NCBI GenBank assembly: GCA_002406015.1
Contig: DHMX01000009.1
Location: 1-52,581, forward strand
DNA length: 52,581 nt
Direction of reading: 5' to 3'
Source: Lachnospiraceae bacterium UBA4631
GTDB lineage: Bacteria; Bacillota; Clostridia; Lachnospirales; Lachnospiraceae
The notes under the pieces are model-generated. The model saw only the letters and a program-made list of their open reading frames with translations. It searched no databases and had not been told where the DNA came from. The position numbers and the translations under genes were made by a program. Below are positions 1 through 8,391 of the stretch, piece after piece; positions within the stretch are counted from its first letter, which is position 1; every line of letters begins with the position of its first letter.

Positions 1-75
1 GCTAAGCCGGTGGTTGTGATTGTTATCATGCTTATCATCAGATTCCTTATGTATATAAACTACCAAATCGGATAG
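1..75 (+). CDS. C-terminal fragment of an unidentified gene
   Basis: An open frame enters the window at base 1 and stops at a TAG at 73-75, giving 24 residues rich in Val, Ile, Leu and Met and ending near an Asn-Tyr-Gln-Ile-Gly tail. The composition suits a C-terminal membrane helix. The start and most of the gene lie outside the window, so no family can be assigned. It could also be a chance open frame. Confidence 0.35.
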   Translation, partial: AKPVVVIVIMLIIRFLMYINYQIG

Positions 76-136
76 CATAAATGAAGAAGAGTGGTTGTTG
101 TAGGGCATAATCCATTTATGGACACACAGATTTTGA

Positions 137-165
137 TTGGAAAAACAAAGAAGGTATTGTATACT
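137..165 (+). promoter_or_regulatory. Sigma-A-type promoter of the toxin-antitoxin pair
   Basis: TTGGAA at 137-142 and TATACT at 160-165 are separated by 17 bases, a good vegetative promoter. It lies about 80 bases before the antitoxin start chosen here. An in-frame upstream start at 137 would fall inside the promoter, which argues for the downstream ATG at 245. Confidence 0.6.
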
Positions 166-244
166 TATTGTAAGGAAGTTTCATATAAAGGTAGAAAGGA
201 TGCCTGTAAATCAATCATTAATATCAGGAAAGGAGGTAAGGGCG

Positions 245-469
245 ATGACTGCATTAAGACAGAGTGCAATAATGGAATTGGAAAAGATACCGGAAGATAA
301 ATTATCCTATGTGATTCAAATAATGCAAGGAGTAAACGGACTATATAATGATACAAACAAGGAGAGAAAAGAAGCGTTTGCAAAGTTGGAACAATTACGC
401 AAAAAGGGAACTGTTACAGATGAGGATGCAGAATTAGCTGCTTATAGGGAAGATAAATATGGTAGATAA
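245..469 (+). CDS. Putative antitoxin of a PIN-domain toxin-antitoxin module
   Basis: A 74-residue acidic, helical protein directly upstream of a PIN-domain gene and overlapping it by 11 bases, the usual VapBC-type arrangement. The ATG at 245 is preceded by AGGAGG at 231-236, a near-ideal ribosome binding site. The frame stays open upstream to 137, but that part crosses the promoter and has no ribosome site. Its role, binding and neutralising the toxin and repressing the operon, is inferred from position. I see no clear ribbon-helix-helix or AbrB motif, so the DNA-binding family is not assigned. It may belong to the short Clostridial antitoxins that pair with PIN_3-type toxins. Confidence 0.7.
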   Translation: MTALRQSAIMELEKIPEDKLSYVIQIMQGVNGLYNDTNKERKEAFAKLEQLRKKGTVTDEDAELAAYREDKYGR

Positions 470-875
470 GATTTTGATTGATACAAATGTGTTGCTGGAT
501 TATCTTTTGGAGCGGGAACCATTCTTTGAAGATGCAAGGAAAGTTATCTTATCATGTACCGAAGGAAACACAAAGGGGTGTATTGCAGCACATTCGATTT
601 CTAATATGTTTTTTATATTAAGGAAAAATTACAATGTAAATGAACGTAGGGAGATACTATCAAATCTCTGCACAATCTTTGATGTAGAGGGTATTGACAA
701 AGTGAAACTTTTATCCGGACTTGCAAATGAAGATTTTTCTGATTTTGAAGATTGTTTACAAATGGAATGTGCAAGGAGTTATGGGGCAGCATATATCGTA
801 ACAAGAAATGTGTCAGATTATTTTGCGTCGGACATAAAAGCAATAGTACCAAGTGAATACCTAAAATTACAATAA
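459..875 (+). CDS. PIN-domain (VapC-like) endoribonuclease toxin
   Basis: A 138-residue single-domain PIN protein. The first acidic residue is D8 in the ILIDTNVLLDYL segment. Later acidic residues are D95/D98 in SDFEDCLQ and D120 in the IVTRNVSDY motif that is typical of the PIN_3 subgroup. PIN toxins are Mg-dependent RNases that cleave tRNA or rRNA when freed from their antitoxin. The middle acidic position usual in VapC falls at HSISNMFF here, without an obvious Glu, so metal-site completeness is uncertain. The start overlaps the antitoxin end by 11 bases, implying translational coupling. A terminator follows at once. Confidence 0.85.
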   Translation: MVDKILIDTNVLLDYLLEREPFFEDARKVILSCTEGNTKGCIAAHSISNMFFILRKNYNVNERREILSNLCTIFDVEGIDKVKLLSGLANEDFSDFEDCLQMECARSYGAAYIVTRNVSDYFASDIKAIVPSEYLKLQ

Positions 876-878
876 AAC

Positions 879-924
879 AAGCACCGGCGAAAAGTTGATA
901 AATTTTTCGAAAGGTGCTGTTTTT
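879..924 (+). terminator. Terminator after the toxin gene
   Basis: AGCACC at 880-885 pairs with GGTGCT at 913-918, and an inner CGAAAA/TTTTTCG stem sits between them. A T run follows to 924. It begins four bases after the toxin stop. Confidence 0.75.
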
Positions 925-1039
925 AATCCAGACACATTCATATGCAGGCTTCAGATGCCGGAATTTCCGGCTTTGGTTACACGTTTAATCTCATAATGAT
1001 AAAAATAGGACAGAAATGAACACTCATATGGATTCTTGG

Positions 1040-1068
1040 TAGACAGAAAACAGGAAAAATGATATGAT
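1040..1068 (+). promoter_or_regulatory. Promoter of the HD-GYP-like gene
   Basis: TAGACA at 1040-1045 and TATGAT at 1063-1068 with a 17-base spacer, about 80 bases before the start codon. The -10 is good and the -35 is one base from consensus. Confidence 0.5.
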
Positions 1069-1149
1069 GAAATAAGGTTTAATAGCGTAATAATATAAAG
1101 ATACACATGAGAAGCATGGTGTTCGTGACTTGAAAGGGGGTTGTTTTCT

Positions 1150-2241
1150 ATGATTTTTGTACCTACAGATGAATTAAAGGTAGGTATGCGACTTGCAAAA
1201 CCTATTTATAATAAAAATGGTGTACTGCTGTATGAACGGAATACGAAATTAACACTTCAAGGTATCTATAGTGTAAAGAACTTTGAATTAATCGGATTAT
1301 ATATTTTAGAGCCGGCAGAGCCGCTTCCGCCTATGACTGCAGAGGATGTGGAATTTGAGCGGTTTCAGACTATGGCAGTATTTAGCATAAAGGATGATTT
1401 GCTGTCCATTAAAAAAGGAAAAAGACCGGTTGAACTAATGGTATTAGCCAATCAGATTGTACATATGTATGGAAATCTGAATCACAAGGTCAGCTTTACA
1501 CAAAATCTGAGAAGTCCGGAGGATTATGTATATAAGCATGCATTAAATGTAGCAATTCTGGCTGCCATGATGTCACATAAGCTTCATATCGACAGTTCAG
1601 AACAGATGAATATTGTAGTAGCGGCATTAATGTATGATATTGGACGGTTATTTTTGCCGACAAAGATGCAAAATAAGACAGATGACTTTACAACAGAAGA
1701 ATATCAGATGTACCGGAAGGCACAATTAGACGGTTATAATGTGATAAGTGATAATGTAGACATTAATACCAGTGTGAAGCGTCTGGTGAAGGGCTGTCAG
1801 GAGGACTATGACTATAGTCAGCCGGCTGCGGTGAAGAACATTCCATGGGGGGTAAGAATTATTCAGGTAGCACATTATTATGATGTGAAGACTGCTATGA
1901 ATCTATATGAAGACCCTGTCTCTGAATTACAGGTAGTAAAGGAATTATTGCGGCAGGAACAGAATTTTGACAGTACAGTTGTGAAAGCATTGCTGGACAG
2001 TATTCGTATTTTATCTCCGGGTGTATGTGTGGAATTAAGCAATCGGGAACGTGGATTGGTTCTTCGAGAGAATGATAGTGACATTTTAAAGCCGATAGTA
2101 TTGAGCTTTGATAAGAATCAGGTATATGATTTAAGTTCCGAACGCGTAGCGGCAACGTTGCAGGTGAAGGATTTAATGAAAACGATGGATAACCGAATTA
2201 TTGTAGATAATTCAACATTACAGGAGTATTTAAATCGATAG
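1150..2241 (+). CDS. Degenerate HD-GYP-like domain protein
   Basis: A 363-residue soluble protein. Residues 1-75 form the short N-terminal module often found before HD-GYP domains (VPTDELKVGMRLAKPI). From about 125 to 290 the helical HD pattern is recognisable: H130 in the first motif (YKHALNVAILA), then a MYDIGRLFLP segment where HD-GYP phosphodiesterases carry HDIGK. The metal-binding His of the HD pair is therefore Tyr162 while Asp163 remains. The later GYP signature is also not conserved. The fold suggests a cyclic-di-GMP-related regulator, but the missing ligands suggest binding or scaffolding rather than hydrolysis. ATG at 1150 is preferred over TTG at 1141 because the GGGGG ribosome site at 1135-1140 is well spaced from it. 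Confidence 0.75.
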   Translation: MIFVPTDELKVGMRLAKPIYNKNGVLLYERNTKLTLQGIYSVKNFELIGLYILEPAEPLPPMTAEDVEFERFQTMAVFSIKDDLLSIKKGKRPVELMVLANQIVHMYGNLNHKVSFTQNLRSPEDYVYKHALNVAILAAMMSHKLHIDSSEQMNIVVAALMYDIGRLFLPTKMQNKTDDFTTEEYQMYRKAQLDGYNVISDNVDINTSVKRLVKGCQEDYDYSQPAAVKNIPWGVRIIQVAHYYDVKTAMNLYEDPVSELQVVKELLRQEQNFDSTVVKALLDSIRILSPGVCVELSNRERGLVLRENDSDILKPIVLSFDKNQVYDLSSERVAATLQVKDLMKTMDNRIIVDNSTLQEYLNR

Positions 2242-2251
2242 TGGAGGTATG

Positions 2252-2285
2252 AGATGTGAGTCCGGAATGAGGCTCACATCTTTTT
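2252..2285 (+). terminator. Terminator hairpin just before the DUF5662 start
   Basis: AGATGTGAG at 2252-2260 pairs perfectly with CTCACATCT at 2273-2281, followed by TTTT. It lies ten bases after the HD-GYP-like stop and ends only six bases before the next ATG. Confidence 0.75.
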
Positions 2286-2291
2286 AATCAT

Positions 2292-2846
2292 ATGAAATGG
2301 TGGCTGCACTTAAAGACAATTAATCATCATAAATGGCTGGTCATGAAGCATTGTTTTCGCTGCGGGTTATACAAGCAGGGCTTGCTTCATGATTTATCCA
2401 AGTATTCATGGGCAGAATTTTCAGTCGGAGTAAAATATTATCAAGGAAACCGAAGTCCCAATACTGCTGAGCGGGAGGCAAAGGGCTATACCTCTGCATG
2501 GCTGCATCACAAGGGAAGAAATAAGCATCATTTGGAATACTGGATAGATTATAGCTTAACGCCCGGAGTCGGTATTGAAGGGATGGAAATGCCGGTAAAG
2601 TATGTGGTGGAAATGTTTTGTGACCGGGTAGCTGCCTGTAAGAACTATAATCCGGATGGATATACGGATGATGCTGCTCTTATTTATTATGAACGAGGAA
2701 AGAACAAATATCCGATGCATCCGAATACCAGAGCATTATTGGAACTGTTATTGCATAAGCTGGCGGACGAGGGAGAAGATGCTACATTTTCATATATACG
2801 GACGGATGTGCTGCACAATGCCAGAACAAAGAGGAAGAAGAGGTAA
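2292..2846 (+). CDS. DUF5662 family protein
   Basis: A 184-residue protein resembling the DUF5662 family of Firmicutes, which has no established function. It is rich in His and aromatic residues. Notable segments are GLLHDLSKYSWAEF, which looks like an HD-type metal site, SAWLHHKGRNKHHLEYW, and a basic C-terminus ending TKRKKR. The HD-like segment suggests a metal-dependent helical hydrolase fold, but this is inference. The ATG at 2292 has no clear ribosome site because a terminator occupies the upstream bases; an internal Met at 2343 is the alternative. It ends three bases before dnaE, so the two are probably co-transcribed. Confidence 0.7.
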   Translation: MKWWLHLKTINHHKWLVMKHCFRCGLYKQGLLHDLSKYSWAEFSVGVKYYQGNRSPNTAEREAKGYTSAWLHHKGRNKHHLEYWIDYSLTPGVGIEGMEMPVKYVVEMFCDRVAACKNYNPDGYTDDAALIYYERGKNKYPMHPNTRALLELLLHKLADEGEDATFSYIRTDVLHNARTKRKKR

Positions 2847-2849
2847 TTC

Positions 2850-5800
2850 ATGGAGTTTACACATTTACATGTTCATACAGAGTACAGTTTGCTCGATGGA
2901 GCCAGTAAAATAAAGGAATTGGTAGCCAGAACCAAAGAACTGGGAATGGATAGCATTGCCATCACAGACCATGGTGTTATGTACGGAGTGATTGACTTCT
3001 ATCGGGCTTGTCATGAAGTGGGAATCAAACCGATTATCGGATGCGAGGTATATGTTGCACCGGAATCCAGATTTGACAGAGAGGTTGTTAAGGGAGAAGA
3101 CCGTTATTATCATTTGGTGCTTTTGGCAGAGAATGACACTGGTTATCATAATCTCATGAAAATAGTGTCCAGAGGCTTTACAGAGGGATATTACTATAAG
3201 CCTCGTGTTGATATGGAATTGCTGCAGGAATTTCATGAGGGTGTGATTGCATTGAGTGCCTGTCTTGCGGGTGAAGTAGCGGTACAGATTCGGAGAGGCT
3301 TTTTAGCAGAAGCAAGAGAAGCAGCATTAAAATATCAGAAGATTTTCGGAGAAAATAATTATTTTCTTGAATTACAGGACCATGGAATTGCAGAGCAGGG
3401 AATCGTAAATGCAGAGTTAATGAAGATGCATGAAGAACTGGGAATCCCACTGGTGGCAACCAATGATATTCATTATGTCAAGGCAGAGGATGCCGAAGCC
3501 CATGACTTCCTGTTATGCATTCAGACAAATAAAAAATTAAAAGACGAAGACCGTATGCGGTATGAAGGCGGGCAGTATTATTTGAAGTCTCCGGAGGAGA
3601 TGGAGCGGCTGTTTCCATATGCAAAGGAAGCATTGGAAAATACGCATAAAATAGCGGAACGCTGCCATGTAGAGATTGTATTCGGAGAACAAAAGGTGCC
3701 GAAGTATCAGGTTCCGGCTCCGTATGATGCGTTTGGGTATTTGAAGCATTTATGCGAGGAGGGCTTGGAACGAAGGTATCATCCGGTAACGGACGAGCTG
3801 CGAACACGGCTAAATTACGAATTAACGACAATTAAGAACATGGGCTATGTGGATTACTTCTTAATTGTGTGGGATTTTATTCATTATGCAAGAGAACATG
3901 GAATCCCGGTAGGACCCGGCAGAGGCTCTGCAGCGGGCAGTATCGTTGCGTACTGTCTGGAAATAACGAATATCGATCCGATACGGTATCAATTGCTGTT
4001 TGAACGTTTTTTGAACCCGGAGAGAGTATCTATGCCGGATATTGATATTGACTTCTGTTATGTAAGGAGACAGGAGGTTATTGACTACGTTGTCCGAAAA
4101 TACGGCAAAGAAAAAGTAGTACAGATAGTTACATTTGGAACCATGAAAGCAAGAGCGGTATTAAGGGATGTCGGACGGGTTCTGGATATGCCGTATGCAT
4201 TAGTAGACTCTGTAGCCAAAGCAGTTCCGAGAGACTTGAACATGACATTAGATTTGGCATTGCAGGTAAGTCCGGACATGAAAAAAATGTACGAAGAGGA
4301 TGAACAGATTCAGTATCTGATTGATATGGCAAGAAAGTTGGAAGGCTTGCCGAGAAATACCTCCATGCATGCAGCAGGTGTAGTAATCGGACAGGAGCCG
4401 ATTGAAGAATATGTACCATTGTCCAAAGGCGGCGATGATGCAATCACCACACAGTTTACCATGACAACGATTGAACAGTTGGGATTGCTGAAAATGGACT
4501 TTTTAGGACTGCGGACACTGACTGTAATTCAGGATGCATGCAATATGATTGCAAGAGACAGCGGAAAGCCGTTTGAGATTGATGCAATCGATTATAATGA
4601 CAGTAATGTGTACGGTATGATTAGTGCAGGAAAAACGGAAGGCGTTTTCCAGTTGGAAAGTGCGGGCATGAAGTCCTTTATGACGGAATTAAAGCCGGGA
4701 AATCTGGAAGATGTAATTGCCGGAATTTCGTTATACCGTCCGGGTCCGATGGACTTTATTCCGGCATATATTAAGGGAAAGAATCATCCGGAGCTGATTA
4801 CATATGACACACCGGAGTTAGAGAAAATTCTGGAACCGACATATGGCTGTATTGTATATCAGGAGCAGGTTATGCAGATTGTTATGGAGCTGGCAGGGTA
4901 TACGCTTGGAAGAAGTGACCTTGTGCGTCGTGCAATGTCTAAGAAGAAAGCAGATGTCATGGAACGGGAACGCAAGAATTTTGTCTATGGCAATGAAGCA
5001 GAAGGCGTACCGGGCTGTATAAAGCGGGGAATTTCGGAACAGACGGCAAATAAGATTTTTGATGAAATGACCGATTTTGCAAAATATGCATTTAATAAGT
5101 CTCATGCTGCGTGCTATGCAGTGGTGGCATATCAGACCGCATATCTGAAGTATTATTATCCGGTGCAGTTTATGGCAGCACTGATGACCTCTTATATTGA
5201 AAATGCCGGAAAGGTCACAGAGTATATTTATGTGTGCAGACAGATGGGAATTGAGATATTGCCACCGGATATTAATGCCGGAGTTGCAGAATTTTCAGTG
5301 AAAGACAATAAAATGATATACGGACTGTCTGCGATTAAAAACATAGGAAGAAATGTAATTGATGAGATTGTAAGAGAGCGTGAGGAACGGGGACCATTTA
5401 AGAGTATTCAGGACTTTCTGGAACGAATGCCCGGAAAGGAAGTCAATAAGAGAACCGTTGAGAATCTGATTCTGGCAGGAGCATTTGACGGTATGGAAGG
5501 AAATCGCCGTCAAAAGGTATTGGTTTATCCGCAGATTATGGAAAATATTGCGGTATCAAACAAAAACTCCATGGAAGGACAGTTTAGTCTGATGGACTAT
5601 CTCGGAGAAGAAGAAAAAGAAGCATTTGAAGTCCGGATGCCGGCAGCAGACGATTATGCCAAAGAAGAAAAGCTTGCATTTGAAAAACAGGTGTTAGGTG
5701 TTTATATCAGCGGGCATCCGCTGGAGGATGACATAGAGTTAATTAAAAAGACAGCAGATGCAAATTCTATGGACTTTATACTGGATGAAGATACCGGAGA

Positions 5801-6311
5801 AGCACGGGTACATGACCAGGGAATGTATACCTTAGGCGGTATGGTGTCAGAGGTTACGTTAAAATTAACGAGAAATAATCAGAACATGGCGTTTATAACC
5901 CTTGAGGATATGTACGGTACGGTTGAAGTGGTGGTATTTCCGAAGGATTTTGAGAAGAATCGTACGATTCTAAAGCAGGATGCCAAGCTTTTTATCACCG
6001 GTCGGGCATCGGTATCGGAGGATGAAGCCAAGCTGCTATTTAGTAAGGCAGTTTTGTTTGGGGATGTGGCAAGAGATGTCTGGATACAGTTTGAAAGTAA
6101 AGCACAGTATGACAGTCTGGAGTCACAAATGTACGAAATAATAGACCGGAATGCAGGAAATTCCGATATTAAAATCTATATCAAGAAGGAAAAGCTGCGA
6201 AAGAATTTGTTACCGGGCTTTCGGATTCAGACAACCGGAGCAGGGATTGAGCAGTTAAAAAATCTGGTTGGCATGGAAAATGTAATTGTAAAGGATAAAG
6301 TGAAAAAATGA
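2850..6311 (+). CDS. dnaE: DNA polymerase III subunit alpha (DnaE type)
   Basis: A 1153-residue C-family replicative polymerase. The N-terminal PHP domain opens with HLHVHTEYSLLDGASK. The palm carries PGRGSAAGS near residue 355 and the catalytic aspartates D397 and D399 in MPDIDIDF. A tandem helix-hairpin-helix region lies near residues 780-850, and an OB fold spans about 990-1065 (YTLGGMVSEV onward). There is no internal exonuclease insertion, so it is DnaE and not PolC. In Firmicutes DnaE works beside PolC in lagging-strand synthesis. Length is normal. The stop overlaps the next start by four bases (ATGA), implying coupling to the methyltransferase. Confidence 0.97.
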   Translation: MEFTHLHVHTEYSLLDGASKIKELVARTKELGMDSIAITDHGVMYGVIDFYRACHEVGIKPIIGCEVYVAPESRFDREVVKGEDRYYHLVLLAENDTGYHNLMKIVSRGFTEGYYYKPRVDMELLQEFHEGVIALSACLAGEVAVQIRRGFLAEAREAALKYQKIFGENNYFLELQDHGIAEQGIVNAELMKMHEELGIPLVATNDIHYVKAEDAEAHDFLLCIQTNKKLKDEDRMRYEGGQYYLKSPEEMERLFPYAKEALENTHKIAERCHVEIVFGEQKVPKYQVPAPYDAFGYLKHLCEEGLERRYHPVTDELRTRLNYELTTIKNMGYVDYFLIVWDFIHYAREHGIPVGPGRGSAAGSIVAYCLEITNIDPIRYQLLFERFLNPERVSMPDIDIDFCYVRRQEVIDYVVRKYGKEKVVQIVTFGTMKARAVLRDVGRVLDMPYALVDSVAKAVPRDLNMTLDLALQVSPDMKKMYEEDEQIQYLIDMARKLEGLPRNTSMHAAGVVIGQEPIEEYVPLSKGGDDAITTQFTMTTIEQLGLLKMDFLGLRTLTVIQDACNMIARDSGKPFEIDAIDYNDSNVYGMISAGKTEGVFQLESAGMKSFMTELKPGNLEDVIAGISLYRPGPMDFIPAYIKGKNHPELITYDTPELEKILEPTYGCIVYQEQVMQIVMELAGYTLGRSDLVRRAMSKKKADVMERERKNFVYGNEAEGVPGCIKRGISEQTANKIFDEMTDFAKYAFNKSHAACYAVVAYQTAYLKYYYPVQFMAALMTSYIENAGKVTEYIYVCRQMGIEILPPDINAGVAEFSVKDNKMIYGLSAIKNIGRNVIDEIVREREERGPFKSIQDFLERMPGKEVNKRTVENLILAGAFDGMEGNRRQKVLVYPQIMENIAVSNKNSMEGQFSLMDYLGEEEKEAFEVRMPAADDYAKEEKLAFEKQVLGVYISGHPLEDDIELIKKTADANSMDFILDEDTGEARVHDQGMYTLGGMVSEVTLKLTRNNQNMAFITLEDMYGTVEVVVFPKDFEKNRTILKQDAKLFITGRASVSEDEAKLLFSKAVLFGDVARDVWIQFESKAQYDSLESQMYEIIDRNAGNSDIKIYIKKEKLRKNLLPGFRIQTTGAGIEQLKNLVGMENVIVKDKVKK

Positions 6312-7084
6312 TAACAAGCACAGCAAATCAGCAAGTGAAATATGTAATGAAATTGCAGAAAACCAGAAAAGCAAGACAGGAAGCAGGCGTATTTCTGGTA
6401 GAAGGAATACGGATGTTTCGTGAAATTCCGAAAGAATGGTTTCAGAGAGCTTATGTGACGGAGGACTGGTTAGAGGTACTTCCTGTGGATTGGCAGGAGA
6501 AATTACACTATGAAATCGTCAGCAGCGAAGTGTTTAAGGCAATGTCAGAAACACAGACTCCGCAAGGGCTGCTTGCAATTGTGACACAACCGGAATACAC
6601 AAGAGAACAGTTGCTGGGAACACAAACAGCCTGTGTTTTGGTATTGGAAAACCTACAGGACCCCGGAAATCTGGGAACCATTTTACGAACCGCAGAAGGA
6701 GCCGGTGTAACAGGGATTATGATGAGCCGGGAAACTGTGGATATTTATAATCCGAAGGTGGTAAGAGCAACCATGGGTGCAATTTTCCGGATGCCGTTTC
6801 GATATGAAGAAACCATTGCAGATGGGATAGCGTGGTTAAAGGCACAGGGGGTTACCTGCTATGCCGCACATCTAAAGGGAGAAGATTTTTACCGGTATGA
6901 TTATACAGAGCCTTGCTGCTTTTTTATCGGAAATGAAGGAAACGGACTGACGGAGGCAACCGCACTTCTGGCAGATGAACGGATAAGGATACCTATGGCG
7001 GGAAATGTAGAATCATTGAATGCGGCAACCGCCACTACGGTTCTGGTGTATGAGGCAATGCGGCAGCGACATCAGAAGAATTAA
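6308..7084 (+). CDS. TrmH/SpoU family RNA 2'-O-methyltransferase
   Basis: A 258-residue SPOUT-superfamily methyltransferase. It has a short N-terminal substrate-binding domain (about 1-95), motif 1 NLQDPGNLGTILR (about 115-127), motif 2 FFIGNEGNGL (about 205-215) and motif 3 IPMAGNVESLNAATAT (about 228-243) that forms the AdoMet-binding knot. The family methylates ribose 2'-hydroxyls of rRNA or tRNA. It is distinct from the RlmB-like paralogue at 35328-36068, and its exact substrate cannot be read from sequence. The start overlaps the dnaE stop. Confidence 0.9.
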   Translation: MITSTANQQVKYVMKLQKTRKARQEAGVFLVEGIRMFREIPKEWFQRAYVTEDWLEVLPVDWQEKLHYEIVSSEVFKAMSETQTPQGLLAIVTQPEYTREQLLGTQTACVLVLENLQDPGNLGTILRTAEGAGVTGIMMSRETVDIYNPKVVRATMGAIFRMPFRYEETIADGIAWLKAQGVTCYAAHLKGEDFYRYDYTEPCCFFIGNEGNGLTEATALLADERIRIPMAGNVESLNAATATTVLVYEAMRQRHQKN

Positions 7085-7093
7085 AAGAACGCA

Positions 7094-7128
7094 GTTTTTG
7101 TACATCTATTGCAGTATGTACGAAAAAC
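7094..7128. other. Inverted repeat between the methyltransferase and degV
   Basis: GTTTTTGTACAT at 7094-7105 pairs with ATGTACGAAAAAC at 7116-7128 with a single bulged C. No T run follows on the + strand, so it is not a typical terminator for the upstream gene. It could stabilise the 3' end of the transcript. Confidence 0.45.
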
Positions 7129-7250
7129 GAAAAAAACGAGTGGATTTCTTATGAAATGTGTAATAAACTAGATTCAGCCTGTCAATCGGATGGAAACCGA
7201 TATGAGAGGGGGAAACACTCTGTAAGAGGACACAACGAGAGGAAGAGAAA

Positions 7251-8126
7251 ATGAGTAAAGTAGCAATTGTGACGGATAGTAATAGTGGAATTACCCAGAT
7301 GCAGGCAAAAGAGCTTGGTATCTATGTACTCCCTATGCCGTTTTTTATGAAGGAGCAAGAATACTTTGAAGATATTTCCCTGACACAGGAGCAGTTTTAT
7401 GAGCATCTGAATCAGGAAATTGAAATAGCAACCTCACAGCCATCACCGGAGGCAGTAACCGGTATGTGGGAGACATTATTGCAGGAATATGATGAGATTG
7501 TCCATATTCCGATGTCAAGCGGCTTGAGCGGAAGCTGCCAGACGGCAATGATGTTATCGGAGGACTATGAAGGACACGTATGGGTGGTTGATAATCAGAG
7601 AATATCGGTTACGCAGAGACAGTCTGCCTTGGATGCGAAAGTAATGGCAGATATGGGAAAAACAGCAGAGCAGATACATGATATACTGATGGATACCAAA
7701 ATGGATTCCGATATTTATATTATGGTAGATACTTTGAAGTATTTAAAACGGGGCGGAAGAGTGACTCCGGCGGCAGCCGCAATCGGCGAAATCCTGCGAA
7801 TCAAACCGGTTCTGCAAATTCATGGTGAAAAGCTGGATGCATTTGCAAAGGCGAGAAATGTCAAGGCAGCAAAAACGATGATGTTGAATGCCGTGAAAAA
7901 AGATATTGTAAATAATTTAGGAGAAATTCCGGCGGCAAATGAGGAGCAGGCACCTTGGATTGCCATTGCACATACAAATAATGAGCAGGAAGCACAAAAT
8001 TGGCGGACAGAGCTGGCAGAAGAGTTTCCGGGATATGAAATCCATATCGACCCACTGTCTTTGAGCGTTGCCTGTCACATTGGACCGGGAGCGTTAGCGT
8101 TGACGTGGACAAAGAAAATTGTATAA
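7251..8126 (+). CDS. DegV family fatty-acid-binding protein
   Basis: A 291-residue DegV protein. The N-terminal VAIVTDSNSGI motif, the central IYIMVDTLKYLKRGGRVT segment and the C-terminal SLSVACHIGPGALAL motif are hallmarks of this two-domain fold. Characterised DegV/FakB proteins bind a fatty acid and present it to FakA for phosphorylation and phospholipid synthesis. No fakA lies nearby, so the FakB role is inferred from the family. ATG at 7251 follows a GGAAGAG ribosome site. It appears monocistronic, as a promoter and hairpin follow before gltB. Confidence 0.9.
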   Translation: MSKVAIVTDSNSGITQMQAKELGIYVLPMPFFMKEQEYFEDISLTQEQFYEHLNQEIEIATSQPSPEAVTGMWETLLQEYDEIVHIPMSSGLSGSCQTAMMLSEDYEGHVWVVDNQRISVTQRQSALDAKVMADMGKTAEQIHDILMDTKMDSDIYIMVDTLKYLKRGGRVTPAAAAIGEILRIKPVLQIHGEKLDAFAKARNVKAAKTMMLNAVKKDIVNNLGEIPAANEEQAPWIAIAHTNNEQEAQNWRTELAEEFPGYEIHIDPLSLSVACHIGPGALALTWTKKIV

Positions 8127-8228
8127 AGTGATGTGAAAATAAAACAATCAAAAGAACAATGCATAAAGTTGACAGAAAATTAGTATAAAAAATATGAATT
8201 AACAAATTATCTGACAATAAGCAAAGAA

Positions 8229-8274
8229 ATTCTACCTTTCAGGTCTTTACAAATGAAACGAAATGAGGTAGAAT
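8229..8274. promoter_or_regulatory. gltB promoter with a 9-bp inverted repeat
   Basis: TTTACA at 8246-8251 and TAGAAT at 8269-8274, spaced 17 bases, form a good sigma-A promoter reading into gltB. A perfect 9-bp inverted repeat, ATTCTACCT at 8229-8237 and AGGTAGAAT at 8266-8274, flanks the -35 and contains the -10. This placement suits an operator or a structural element. The regulator is unknown. Confidence 0.55.
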
Positions 8275-8289
8275 AGCATTGTTCAAAGA

Positions 8290-8320
8290 GGAACGCCAAG
8301 GGCGTTCCTTATTTATTTTT
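8290..8320 (+). terminator. Terminator-like hairpin in the gltB leader
   Basis: GGAACGCC at 8290-8297 and GGCGTTCC at 8301-8308 form a perfect 8-bp stem with a three-base loop, followed by a T-rich stretch to 8320. It lies just downstream of the predicted gltB start site, so it could be an attenuator for gltBD or the terminator of degV. Confidence 0.65.
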
Positions 8321-8391
8321 AAAAAACGATTCAGATAGGTGAGGAAATTCCCTATGATGAAAAGTAATAAATTATAGAAAGGACGTATGTT

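Noticed and set aside
91..300. Short + strand frame overlapping the antitoxin
   Set aside because: It crosses the predicted promoter and the antitoxin frame, has no ribosome site and looks like no known protein.
2656..2913. +1 frame overlapping DUF5662 and dnaE
   Set aside because: Overlaps two better-supported genes and has no ribosome site.
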